DNA of 64,000 nt from Riptortus pedestris (GCA_019009955.1 CM032232.1:135994001-136058000), one strand, 5' to 3'; positions 54,257 to 64,000 are shown, counted from the first letter of the stretch. The notes: a model not told the origin generated them from the letters alone. Program-made: numbers and translations.

Positions 54257-55170
54257 GGAAATCTGCTAAAACTTTCTGATATCACGATTGTCCTGCGGGT
54301 CGTAGCAATCTTCCGCTATCGTAAGACGTTGAACTCATAAATACAATTTAAACATACTTAAGTAGTATAACACCTCATAAAAGGTGGATAAGGCCCATTA
54401 GACTTGTTTAACCGCTTCACAGCGTCTTCTTTATGGATGTGTAATTGTTTGGAGCTAATGAGAGATGCGGGTTCTATTCCCGGTGCAGGCCACCATTAAA
54501 ACATCACTCGTATATTAGAATTGTGGGCTTAATACAGGAGCAAAGTGCTCGTCTAGTCGTAGCTGACGTAATACGCCAGTTCTCGCTTCCTACGGCAGTG
54601 TGTGTGTGTTTGTGTGTCTTATATTAGTGGCACAGAAACCCAGTTGTGTGCGTTTTCAAGCTCAAACCCATCCCGCAGGGACTTTATAAAAAACTGGGCA
54701 GACACGACATACAATATTCCATTCCGTAGAAAAGCGTATCATATTCAGGAGTAAAACTCTTTAACACTCTAAACGTGTTAAATCCATAAAAAAATAATCA
54801 TTGTTCAAAAATAAATTGAAGAACAATAAAGAACAGGATCTTAAAGTCTAAAATCAGCTATCTTTATTGTCTTTTTTTCCAATACCAATTAACCTTTAGT
54901 TCTCATTTTTATTTATAATTTGTAAATATAATCTAGGATTTTTATTCCTTTTATACAAGAATGGCTGAAGTTAGTTATTGCACTGTAGTTATTAGGGTTA
55001 TAGTACCTACTTTGTTAAGGATGATTGTTGGTAAATTACCATTGGGTTTAAGGCTGAGTATTGTAAGAATTGCTTAATCTCCTGTGGAGAATTAAGGTTG
55101 TACTGACTTAGAGGATTAATTTTAGAGATTGCATTGTTAAAGCCCGGAAGGGCTAAACGTCTGCTATTCG
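54257..55170. other. Unassigned DNA
   Basis: 54300-54640 is balanced with a TG-rich tail near 54600; the 60-codon frame at 54445-54627 has no domain. AAGCCCGGAAGGGCTAAACG at about 55138 has a small hairpin followed by a TAAACG, reminiscent of the Penelope-like signature. Nothing else is assigned. Confidence 0.35.
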
Positions 55171-55767
55171 AAAAAGTCAGTCACACAGATGCTGCGTTAA
55201 CTAAGCAGATTTCCCACGTGCTACACATATTTGAATTTATCTCAAAAAGTAAAAGTTCAATGAGACAAATACTTGGTATCTAAACTTAGAATAAAGCAGT
55301 TAATGATATAATAGCTTATTGACAATATGACATTAGTAGGAGTGAGGGTTTACTGGAGGCTTAAAACTAAAAAATGAAAATATTTCGTTTAATGTTCATG
55401 ATAGAGAAAATATATAAATAACAACATTTATAGGCAATTAAATATTGAATGATATTGGACCTATAAACATTTTTGATCCGACTTATAATAACGAGGATAT
55501 TTCGAAATTCCTCTCCACAACCCCCCTACCCCCAGTCAAAATTTAAGCCGTTAACTAACTTCTTTCTATTTACATAAAACGCTTACATATCGAGTTTAGT
55601 AATGATAAAAAAAATTGCAACCGTTAGAGCGTTAACAGACAAATTTATATATACATATATATGAACCTCAGTTCATCTCCTAAGTAGAATGGACATTTGA
55701 AGAAATAGTTCGAAAAGAGCGTCATGAGTACGACCTCATTAGCTGATTTCCTAAGGGGAAATCTGCT
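55171..55767 (-). mobile_element. HINE-like element, subfamily E, both ends present
   Basis: AAAAAGTCAGTCACACAGATGC, CTGCGTTAACTAAGCAG at the left; E segment (AATAGCTTATTGACAATATG); core; a very short (TA) remnant near 55645; leader with partial deletion; tip CTGATTTCCTAAGGGGAAATC. GTTAAC again accompanies the E segment. Confidence 0.7.
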
Positions 55768-56374
55768 AAAAAGACAATAAAGATAGGTCATTTGAGACCT
55801 TAGGATAATGTGTTTTTTTGTCTGAAATAAGTATTAGATTATCAGTAAGGATTAGATGTAAATTAAAGAACTTTATTCCGAAAGATAAACAACTATCAAA
55901 TATGTTTAATTAATAAATAAAACTACAAAATATTTGTCATAAAAATCAGCCCAAAATAATTTAAGGTAGGGCATGTTTCTCATCATTTATGAAGTTTGTC
56001 ATCATTTAATAAATTTACATGCCAATAAATCAATAAATGGGTGATATTGAGATTGTTACGAAATTAATTTATTATGAATAATAATTTAAATTGAAAGAGT
56101 ATATAAAATTTATTCAAGGAATTACAGGTCATTTTGTAATCTATAGTATAAAAGTCCAAATGGAATTCATTAATAGGTGAAGAAATTTATTTAAATAATA
56201 TTAGTAAATGTCTTATAGAAAAAAAAAGATTTGACGATCCTTTTGCTATTATTATGATAAAATTTAAGAGAAATAAATTCATTTCATTTCATTTGGATTA
56301 GTAGGAATATTTGAAAGTGTAGTAGTAGAGAAAGGGTGCGATTAAAGGGTTGAAAAGGTTAAAGCACAAATAAA
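55768..56374. other. AT-rich unassigned DNA
   Basis: No repeat homology, ORF or structural signal noticed. Confidence 0.4.
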
Positions 56375-56890
56375 TCTCATATTTATTTATTGGCGACTTT
56401 GCTCTTTTTAGACATGGGGGAAAACAAAACAAAAACAAAAAACAACAACATAAACAAAATAACAGAAAAGTGAACACGAAATAATATATAGAACAAAACT
56501 AAGGGAACGCAACACAAAACAAAAGAAGAAACACGAACATAACATAGAAATAAAAACAGTCGGTAAATAAATAAGTGAAAAGAAAACTTGATAACTTTGA
56601 AACCCCCCCCCCCTCACACAAACATATAATCACGCACACACATTAAATATTTTTAAAATATGTAATTAAATGTTCTCAAACTGCCCAATTGTTTTTAAAT
56701 ATGTCAGAATCGTGGCAATGTGTGGGCTACCCTCAGTCAGTAGTTCGTTCAAGTCATGTGGAATGTTTAAGTAAGCTCGTAATCTGCATTCTGTTAGTAA
56801 GTGTTTTATGTAAATCTCATAAAGTATTTGCGAAAAATGTATAGAAAAAAAGTAGTTGGACTTTGTATGTATAAAGTGATTCAACTTTAA
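56375..56890 (-). mobile_element. I-like LINE 3' end, 5'-truncated
   Basis: On the minus strand a frame ending at 56666 reads IKHLLTECRLRAYLNIPHDL and LLTEGSPHIATIL. It corresponds to the ORF end of the LINE at 29179 (IKHLLTDC ... LLHDDSPYI). A T-rich 3' UTR with GTTTTGTTTTC words follows, and it ends GAGCAAAGTCGCC + AATAAATAAATATG. Only the last ~60 codons remain. Confidence 0.65.
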
Positions 56891-56896
56891 TAATAT

Positions 56897-57124
56897 TAAT
56901 GTTGATATTATTTATTAACGTCTACTTAATGCTTTTAAGGCTAATTAGTACGATTATCTATAGGGTACAGCCATTTTACAGCCAACGTGGGACTAAGAAT
57001 TTTATTTGAGGAGGTCCTCGCTACATAAATTCCTATTGCCCAGATGAGAGTCGAAGTGACGACTTTAGGTTTACCATTTGAGATTAAGCAGAATGCTTTA
57101 ATCACATGGCTAACCTGAGCCCCT
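56897..57124 (-). mobile_element. tRNA-derived SINE
   Basis: TATTTATTAACGTCTACTTA, GGCTAATTAGTACGATTATC, GCCCAGATGAGAGTCGAAGT and AATCACATGGCTAACCTGAG-CCCC: full order of the family, diverged in the body. It sits directly behind the LINE fragment. Confidence 0.65.
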
Positions 57125-57165
57125 TTTGAAAAATTATAATATTTGGCAAAGCCACCTTATAAAAA

Positions 57166-57736
57166 AAGTCCGTCACGCAGGGGCTGCGTAAACTAAGCAG
57201 ATTTCCCACGTGAAGTTTTACAATAGAGAAATCTGCCTAATAACAACTGTAATAGAAAGAAACCTCTAAACCTAAAACATTATTTAGGGCGTAATATCCC
57301 AGTAGTTTCTAGCCCCAAAAAACAGTTAACCTAACCTCTAAACCTATTCACGAGGGACGGATAGTTATGGAAAAGGCCGCCAGAGCTCTCGGCGGAAAGT
57401 CCGAACAAAGCCTACTGGTACCACACGCAGAATACAAATGCAAATATCTCGGTTAATATTCAAGATACAGAATAAATGTATAGAACAATATTATAGTATA
57501 ATATAGTAAATTTAATTTGCAATAAGATTGATTCTGTACAAATTTTCGATCCGACGAATAGTAACGGAGATATTTCGAATTTTCGGAAATCCTCCCCTCT
57601 AAACCCCCCCTCCCCGTAGTCCGATTTCAGCCGTTGACGAACTTGATCTTTCTTTTGACATAAAACGACTAAATATCGAGTTTGGTAACGATCAAACAAA
57701 AATTGCGACCGCTAGAGCGGTAACAGACAAATATAT

Positions 57737-57783
<47 letters not shown>

Positions 57784-57934
57784 TAGATAGATAGATAGAT
57801 AGATATATACAGTTTTGAACGGACCTCATTTTCGTCATCTACTAGGTAGGATCGATGGACATTTGAAGAAAAATTTCGAAAATTCCGTCATGAGTACAAC
57901 ATCAATAGCTGATTTCCCTTAAGGGAAATCTGCT
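57166..57934 (-). mobile_element. HINE-like element, subfamily A, complete
   Basis: Perfect ends (AAAGTCCGTCACGCAGGGGC ... CCCTTAAGGGAAATCTGCT), A segment (TATTTAGGGCGTAATATCCC), compound microsatellite (TA)n plus (GATA)n at 57737-57807, leader near consensus. About 769 bp. Confidence 0.85.
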
Positions 57935-58249
57935 AAAACATATGATATAATGTCTACATTCATAGTGAAAATAAGAACAACGTTATCTTTTCTCCAGTAG
58001 AATAATAGGCGATAAAAACCAGTTGTAATAGTTTAATGCTTTGCTGTGTAGTCTAGGTTTACCAAGAGGGATTTAGACTTACCAAGCCACATCAAAGACA
58101 TAACATTCTCAATAGCAAAATATACTAAAGTTTAGAGCATTCCAATTGGAGTTAATGCCAACACTAAACAGAAAAGTATAACGAACTCCTTTAAAGTTTA
58201 TGTCACAGGATATAAAAAGAACAATTATTGTATATCACTTTCTGTTGTT
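57935..58249. other. AT-rich spacer
   Basis: No feature recognised. Confidence 0.4.
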
Positions 58250-58467
58250 CTTTTTATTTATAAACATCCGCTTTATGTTACTAAGGCTAATTGGGCCAGG
58301 TTATCTAAAGGTCACTATCTCTTTCTAGCCAGGGTAGGACTAAACATTTAATTTAATGAGTTCGTTAGTAAAAAAATTCCAATTTCCTAGGTGAGAATCG
58401 AACCCACGACCCTAGACTCACCAATTCAGATCAAGACGCCTTAATTCGCATGGCTACCCTGAGCCCT
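58250..58467 (-). mobile_element. tRNA-derived SINE
   Basis: TTTTTATTTATAAACATCCG, GGCTAATTGGGCCAGGTTAT, TTCTAGCCAGGGTAGGACTA, GGTGAGAATCGAACCCACGA and GCATGGCTACCCTGAGCCC. Read on the minus strand, GGGTTCGATTCTCACC contains a perfect B box. Confidence 0.7.
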
Positions 58468-58720
58468 CGACATAATAATGGATACATTTACGTCACATAT
58501 TACCCTTTCTCTAAATCCCCACTTGTCCGCTTTCGTTCACAAGCGACCTCAACCTTTAGTTTTACATGAAAAGTTTAATCGTCGGAGTTTCGTAACGATC
58601 AAACATAATTTGCATCACTAGCAACAAACATATATTTCCATAATTGTATAGATACTAAAACGGACTTCATTAACGACGTCTAATACATAAGACTGAAGGT
58701 CATTTAAATAAATGTTTCTG
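58468..58720 (-). mobile_element. Degenerate HINE-like core and leader
   Basis: TAATGGATACATTTACG, TCTCTAAATCCCCACTTGTC, GAGTTTCGTAACGATCAAAC and AAAACGGACTTCATTAACGA follow the minus-strand order. Termini are lost. Confidence 0.5.
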
Positions 58721-58868
58721 GCTGATCTTGCTTGGAGTCAATTGAGTCTTTTAGCTTAATCCACCTGTGCCGTTAAGATATGTTTAAAATTGTAAAAATT
58801 ATAAATATGTATTAATCTGAATGATATTATTGACCTGTAAACAATAAACTACTTTACTACGAGCTTCT

Positions 58869-58987
58869 AGCAGATTTCCCTTAAGGGAACTCAGCTATTG
58901 AGGTCGTACTCATGACGCGAGTTTCGAAAAAGTTTCTTAAAATGTCCATCGATCCTACCCAGGAGATGACGAAAATGAGGTCCGTTC

Positions 58988-59060
<73 letters not shown>

Positions 59061-59490
59061 TAGATAGATAGGTAGATATTTCTTTGTTAACGCTCTAGCG
59101 GTCGCAATTTTCGCTTGATCGTTACCAAACTCGATATTTAAACGTTTTATGTAAAAGCAAAAGATCAAGTTTGTTAATGGCTGAAATCAGGCTAGTGGGA
59201 GGGGGGGTTTAGAGGGGAGGGTTTTCGAAAATTCGAAATATCTCCGTTACTATACGTCAGATCGAAAAATTATATAAAATCAATCTTATTGCAAATTAAA
59301 TGTACTATAATAAATGTTATATACATGTATTCTGTATCTTGAATATTAACCGAGATATTTGTATTTTTAGCAGATTTCCCTTAAGGGAAATCAGCTATTG
59401 AGGTTGTACTCATGACGGAATTTTCGACATTTTTCTTCAAATGTCCATCGATCCTACCTAGTAGATGACGAAAATGAGGTCCGTTCAAAA

Positions 59491-59544
<54 letters not shown>

Positions 59545-60496
59545 CTGTTACCGCTCTAGCGGTCGCAATTTTTGTTTAATCCTTACCAAACTTCATATTT
59601 AAGCGTTTTATGTAAAAAGAAAGATCAAGTTCGTTAACGGCTGAAATCGGACCAGTGGGAGGGGGGGTTTAGAGGGGAGGATTTTCGAAAATTCGAAATA
59701 TCTCCGTTACTATACGTCGGATCAAAAAATTATACAGAATCAATCTTATTACAAATTAAATTTACTATAAATATTGTTATATACATTTATTCTCTATCTT
59801 GAATATTAACCGAGATATTTGCATTTTTCAGTTTTCACCAAACCGCCACTTCTACTCATGTTACGTAAACAATACTCTGCTACATAATAAATCACATTAT
59901 TGGAAGTTTAAATACCAAAAATTGTATTCAAGAGACCTTTATTATACGAGATACATGCAAATATGCCCTGATGACCCCCCCCCCCCATCTTAAAGTTTTG
60001 GACTACTAAAATTTTATTGATTGAGATAACAATTATTCTGACTTATTATTAATTACAGTACTAGATATAGTAAATAGTTCTCAATAAAATTAATATGTTA
60101 TATTCTGATATATTTCAGTAATTGTTTTCTTTCCGGTGTGAGGCGGGACCCGTTTGTTTACATTTCTAACCTAACGCTTCCTGTCGGCAGGCTATTGAAA
60201 TTGGATGAAACATTTCTTATTTCCGTTTGTATTTATTCACGGTGTTGTGTTAGCAGTATGTATATTTATCTATTACTAAACTTCACGAGGGAAATCTGCT
60301 TAGTTTACGCAGCCCCTGCGTGACGGACTTTTTTCTGTTTTCAGCTTCTGAGATGGGATCGGCTAACTACGGGTCTAGTCGTGAGTTTCCGTCAAAAGCT
60401 AATTCGGACCGTTCCTGTAACTGTTTGGCTCTCTATTCTGAAATGTCTCTATTGTAAATCTGCTTAGTTTACGCACCCCCTGCGTGACGGACATTT
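58869..60496 (+). mobile_element. HINE-like element, subfamily D, interrupted by another copy
   Basis: Tip AGCAGATTTCCCTTAAGGGAACTC, (TA)n at 58994-59076 with GATA units, core to GATATTTGTATTTTT at 59368. The inner copy occupies 59369-60331. The D segment then resumes (TTCAGCTTCTGAGATGGGAT, CGGCTAACTACGGGTC) and ends at the hairpin ACGCACCCCCTGCGTGACGG near 60490. The two halves join without loss at the T-run, so this is a clean nested insertion. Confidence 0.85.
59369..60331 (+). mobile_element. HINE-like element, subfamily C, nested and complete
   Basis: AGCAGATTTCCCTTAAGGG directly after the outer element's TTTTT, (TA)n at 59492-59540, C segment (CTGCTACATAATAAATCACA, then a 12-base C run near 59977) and perfect hairpin with GACGGACTTTTTT. 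About 963 bp and nearly the same as 52192-53169. The 61-codon frame at 60138-60323 is part of the 3' segment and not a gene. Confidence 0.85.
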
Positions 60497-60499
60497 TTT

Positions 60500-60715
60500 T
60501 CTAGTTTAGAATATTCGACATTCCAAAATATTTCTAATATCATGGCTGAGATCAAAAAGTGTTATAGAACAAATCTTGTCCCAAATTTATTCTCTATAAA
60601 CGTGGCCTTTTACATTACACTTAACTTTATAGAACTTTTACGTATAACTAGGGATGAGATCATTAGGGGGACATTAAATATGAGAAATCTGCTTACTTTA
60701 CGTACCCCCTGCGCA
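60500..60715 (+). mobile_element. HINE-like 3' fragment, internally deleted
   Basis: CATTCCAAAATATTTCTAAT, AAGTGTTATAGAACAAATCT, then GAGAAATCTGCTTACTTTAC-GTACCCCCTGCGCAAG. Core pieces plus a decayed 3' end. Confidence 0.5.
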
Positions 60716-61033
60716 AGTTGGTGGAGTGAATAAGACAATGGATTTCTACTTTCTCAGAGACTGCAATATTAAATTCACTGGGCTTCCGAGTTGGATGGGT
60801 AACCGTTATACTCCTTCTGCACATCATAGTGAGACGATTTTCTGACTACTTGAACAAAGAAGGAGACATATTTAGCCAGTCGGAATAGAATGTGGAGGGT
60901 TTAGAGGGAGGAAAACGAAGAAGTATTAAGCATTAAGCCAACATATCAAGAATGGTAATATTTAAACTATAAATACGACGTATTGTTTTCATCAGACAAG
61001 CAGAAATGGAGGTTTAGAGAAAGAGAAAATAAA
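60716..61033. other. Unassigned spacer
   Basis: Nothing recognised apart from a weak core-like GGAGGGTTTAGAGGGAGG at about 60894. Confidence 0.35.
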
Positions 61034-61607
61034 AAAGTCCGTCACGCAGGGGCTGCGTAAACTAAGCAGATTTCCCTCGTGAAGATTAGTAATAGATAAA
61101 TATACATACTGCTAACACAACAACACCGTGAATAAATACAAACCGAAATAAGAAATGTTTCATCCAATTTCAATAACCTGCCGACAGGAAGCGTTGGGTT
61201 AGAAATGTAAACAAACATAAATGTATGCCCGCCTCACACCGGAAATAAAAACAATTACTGAAATATATCAGAATATAAAACATTAATTTTATTGAGAACT
61301 ATTTAACATGAGTAGAAGTGTCGGTTTGCTAAAACTGAAAAATGCAAATATCTTGGTTAATATTCAAGATAGAGAATAAACTTGTATAACAATATTTAGA
61401 GTAAATTTTATTTGCAATAAGATTGGTTATATACAATTTTTCGATCCGATGCATAATAACGGAGATATTAGGAATTTTCGAAAATCCTCCTCTCTAAACC
61501 CTCTGGTCCGATTTCAGCCTTTAACGAACTTGATCTTTCTTTTTACATAAAACGGTTAAATATCGAGTTTCGTAACGATTAAACAAAAATTGCGACAGCG
61601 GTAACAG

Positions 61608-61665
<58 letters not shown>

Positions 61666-61787
61666 TTTTGAACGGACCTCATTTTCGTCATCTACTAGGT
61701 AGGATCGATGGACATTTGAAGAAAAATTTCGAAAATTCCGCCATGAGTACAACCTCAATAGCTGATTTCCCTTAAGGGAAATCTGCT
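61034..61787 (-). mobile_element. HINE-like element, subfamily C, shortened 3' segment
   Basis: AAAGTCCGTCACGCAGGGGC, C segment with GACAGGAAGCGTTGGGTTAG, but the CTTGGACTACTAAAATTTGA block is deleted. Core, (TA)n at about 61615-61661, leader and perfect tip follow. About 754 bp. Confidence 0.82.
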
Positions 61788-62195
61788 AAAATTCGAAATC
61801 AAAATGTTATAATCAAAATCAAAACTGATGGTTTACTGAAGGGTAAAACCTAAAAATTGCAAATATCTCTGTTAATAATATAGATAGTGAAAAAATGTAT
61901 ATAACAACACTTATAATCAGATTATTTCTAAACCATTTTCCGATCCGAAGCATAATAACGTATATTTTAAAATTTCCAAATCCTTCCCCTCTAAACCCCT
62001 CCTTCCACTGGTCCGATTTCAGCCATTAACAAACTAGATTCTTATTTTTACATAAAACGGGTATATATCGAGAGTGGTAACGATCAGACAAAAATTGCGA
62101 TCGCTAGAGCGGCAAATATATATATAATTTTGAACGAGCCTCATTATCGCCATTTACTAGATAGGATTGACGGGCAATTGAGGATGTTGAGAACT
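61788..62195 (-). mobile_element. Degenerate HINE-like element
   Basis: AAATATCTCTGTTAATAATA, CGATCCGAAGCATAATAACG, CTGGTCCGATTTCAGCCATT, GATCGCTAGAGCGGCAAATA and GAACGAGCCTCATTATCGCC follow core and leader order. It sits right next to the tip of 61034-61787. Tip and 3' end are not readable. Confidence 0.55.
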
Positions 62196-62592
62196 AAAAA
62201 ACAATAATTGCTTTCCAAAATGTGATTTTCTATTCCAAGCACAGTTTGCGTAGGTTTTCCATTTTTAGAGAATAAGAGAGTAGAGCATGGAATGACATCA
62301 ACACAGTGGCCTTCCAGCAGGTGAGAAATCTTCTTAGTTACGCGGTATCTGGATTTAATACATATTGCTTAAAGATCGTGTGACGTGAGGAAGGAAAAGT
62401 CAACAAAAATTGGACTGATGCGCCGAGCCGTGTTTACTTTCAATCTCTCCGGAATGGGAGGCTAGGAACGAAGATTAACTCCACCGTAGATGATTTGCTA
62501 ATGGCCGTTGCCGGGTCATAGGCTGTAGCTATCCAATTAATTGGCTGTTCTCCCATAGTGAGCGGCTGAGGTAATTGGCGGCCAGACACGAT
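62196..62592. other. Unique low-repeat island next to the 171-bp array
   Basis: 62400-62592 is balanced, with CCAATTAATTGG at 62533-62544 (perfect palindrome) and GTAATTGGCGGCC at 62571. A GAAATCTTCTTAGTTACGCGG at about 62325 is a decayed HINE end. Candidate regulatory segment. Confidence 0.4.
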
Positions 62593-63188
62593 CGGAATGG
62601 CCATTGTCTACTTGCTGCGACACCTCGCCCACGCTACAATCCTAAAACCTCCAAGATGTTCCTCCTGGCTACAAGTCTCACTGACTTATTATCGGCTTGT
62701 ATCTGGATCAAGCAGTCGACAGCTATACACCAGACGTTATAACACTGAGTATTAGCAGTTTACCGGAATGGCCATTGTCTACTTGCTGCGACACCTCGCC
62801 CACGCTACAATCCTAAAACCCCCAAGGTGTTCCTCCTGGCTACAAGTCTCACTGACTTATTATCGGCTGGTATCTGGATCAAGCACTCGACAGCTATACA
62901 CCAGACGTTATAACAGTCAGTATTAGCAGTTTACCGGAATGAACATTGTCTACTTGCTGCGACACCTCGCCCACGCTACAATCCTAAAACCCCCAAGGTG
63001 TTCCCCCAGGCTACAAGTCTCACTGACTTATTATCGGCTTGTATCTGGATCAAGCAGTCGACAGCTATACACCAGACGTTATAACAGTCAGTATTAGCAG
63101 TTTACCGGAATGGCAATTGTCTACTTGCTGGATCAAGCAGTCGACAGCTATACACGTAAGATCATATCAGTCAGTATTAGCAGTTTAC
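62593..63188. repeat. 171-bp tandem repeat, three full units plus a deleted fourth
   Basis: CGGAATGGCCATTGTCTACT starts at 62593, 62764 and 62935 and (as CGGAATGGCAATTGTCTACT) at 63106: exactly 171 bp apart. Units differ at only a few positions. The last unit lacks about 90 bp between GCTG and GATCAAGCAGTCGACAGC. Each unit ends GTATTAGCAGTTTAC. Composition is GC-balanced. The 69-codon frame at 63039-63248 is accidental. Confidence 0.9.
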
Positions 63189-63390
63189 CTTTTTCGGAAA
63201 TCAGTTATTAAGGTTGTACTAATCATCACACGATTTCCGAAACACTAAACATATTTCAAAATTTTTTGAAAAACTAATGAACAAGTTAGTTTATGACTGA
63301 AATCCTGCCGAAAGAGGAGAAGGAAATTCTTAATATCTCTATTACTAAGAGTAGAATCGCAAAAAGTAATTTCGCATGAGCTGTATAATC
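63189..63390 (+). mobile_element. Degenerate HINE-like 5' part
   Basis: TCGGAAATCAGTTATTAAGG, TTGTACTAATCATCACACGA, then GACTGAAATCCTGCCGAAAG and AATATCTCTATTACTAAGAG. Leader and core are recognisable; the first half of the tip palindrome and the microsatellite are gone. Confidence 0.45.
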
Positions 63391-63529
63391 TACGCAAATG
63401 TAACACGTGCTTGTATAACGCACTTATAACCACATATTCTCTATTTCTATCTAACATATAGAACAATAATTGTACACCATTAATAGTTTTAAAAAATTGG
63501 TTTTATACACATTTCCGGTCATATTCATA

Positions 63530-64000
63530 GTAATGGATATATTTTGAAATACCAGAGCCCTCTCCTGCCGTTAAATGCCGATTACGGTATATCAAATAAA
63601 CATTTTAGAGTAAAGAACACATAATTTAAATTGAAGACCTCATCACATTACGAATTTCCATTTGCCTCCCACAGTAAAAGTTCAATGACATCAGTATTTG
63701 GTATTTAAGTTTCAAATAAAATGCTTCTTGAAATAATGGGATATTGTTAATATGACACCAGTGGAAGTTGGGGTTTACTGAGGGCTCAAAACTAAAAAAA
63801 ATCAAATATCTCTGTTAATAATCAAGACAGTGAAAAAATGTATATAACAAAATTTGTACTAAATAACATTAGCAATGATATTATTTCTTTAAAATTTCCC
63901 AATCCGGCGAATAATAGCGGAGATATTTTGAGTTTTCAAAATTCTACCCATTTAAACCCCTCCTTCCACTTTTCCGATTTGAGCTATTAACGATCAACGA
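63530..64000 (-). mobile_element. Degenerate HINE-like element, subfamily E, continues beyond window
   Basis: Two minus-strand core pieces: CATTCATAGTAATGGATATA (63525) and the fuller one from about 63690 (TATTTGGTATTTAAGTTTCA, AATATCTCTGTTAATAATCA, CCAATCCGGCGAATAATAGC, CACTTTTCCGATTTGAGCT). No terminus is inside the window. Confidence 0.5.

Noticed and set aside
62593..63188. Primate-type alpha satellite because of the 171-bp period
   Set aside because: Unit sequence shows no resemblance to alpha satellite and all other evidence points to an invertebrate; equal length is coincidental.
1..64000. CRISPR array, bacterial operons or phage genes
   Set aside because: Repeats are transposons and satellites; no spacer-repeat pattern, ribosome binding sites or dense ORFs. 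The DNA is eukaryotic.

Overview
No protein-coding host gene can be supported in this window. It is AT-rich eukaryotic DNA, most plausibly from an arthropod. The I-type LINE RNase H tail, a piggyBac remnant, tRNA-derived SINEs and DINE-1/HINE-like elements all fit an insect or relative, but the species cannot be named from sequence alone. The window reads like an intron or gene desert crowded with transposable elements.

The dominant component, roughly a third to a half of the window, is one repeat family that I call HINE-like (Helentron-associated interspersed element, the DINE-1 group of non-autonomous rolling-circle transposons). Complete copies are about 0.65-1 kb. Each starts after a T-run with AGCAGATTTCCC, which forms the 20-bp palindrome GATTTCCCTTAAGGGAAATC. 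A conserved leader ending near GAGGTCCGTTCAAAA follows, then a (TA)n microsatellite, then a ~400-bp core (TCTAGCGGTCGCAATTTTTG ... a poly-G run ... AAATATCTCCGTTA ... TTAACCGAGATATTTGCAT). Next comes a variable 3' segment. The end is GGGAAATCTGCT (inverse of the 5' tip), a hairpin ACGCAG-CCC-CTGCGT, and GACGGACTTTT. About 25 copies or fragments are recognisable on both strands. They fall into subfamilies by 3' segment: A (TTATTACGCCCTAAATAATG), B/C (CTTGGACTACTAAAATTTGA), D (AGATGGGATCGGCTAACT), F (AATTGGTTTA type) and older E copies (AACAATAAGCTGTTATATTA, with GTTAACGC instead of GTTTACGC before the hairpin). No transposase for this family lies in the window, so copies here depend on an enzyme encoded elsewhere.

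Other elements sit inside or between these copies and give a layered history. At 28981-29884 is a 5'-truncated LINE with a largely intact RNase H. At 46766-47562 is a solo LTR with a perfect 5-bp target duplication. At 41006-42235 is a broken piggyBac inserted at TTAA. At 42451-42680 is a SINE with an 8-bp target duplication, one of about eight copies. At 39876-40205 is a long foldback element, and Penelope-like repeats have entered HINE microsatellites at 20154-21329 and 49098-49485. Two terminal-inverted-repeat elements lie at 43014-43797 and about 15022-15438. A dispersed repeat carrying a CCCGGCTTCGCCCGGG motif is present at 4569-5435 and 31795-32641. There are a 39-bp minisatellite (34910-35160 within 34258-35310) and a 171-bp tandem repeat (62593-63188).

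Between the repeats are islands of more balanced base composition without recognised repeats (for example 16925-17480, 21560-22430, 25750-26165, 36975-37380, 40270-40790, 43840-44700, 49600-50040, 62400-62592). Some contain clustered TAATTG/TAATTA sites. They are the best candidates for conserved non-coding or regulatory DNA, and only a cross-species alignment could confirm that.
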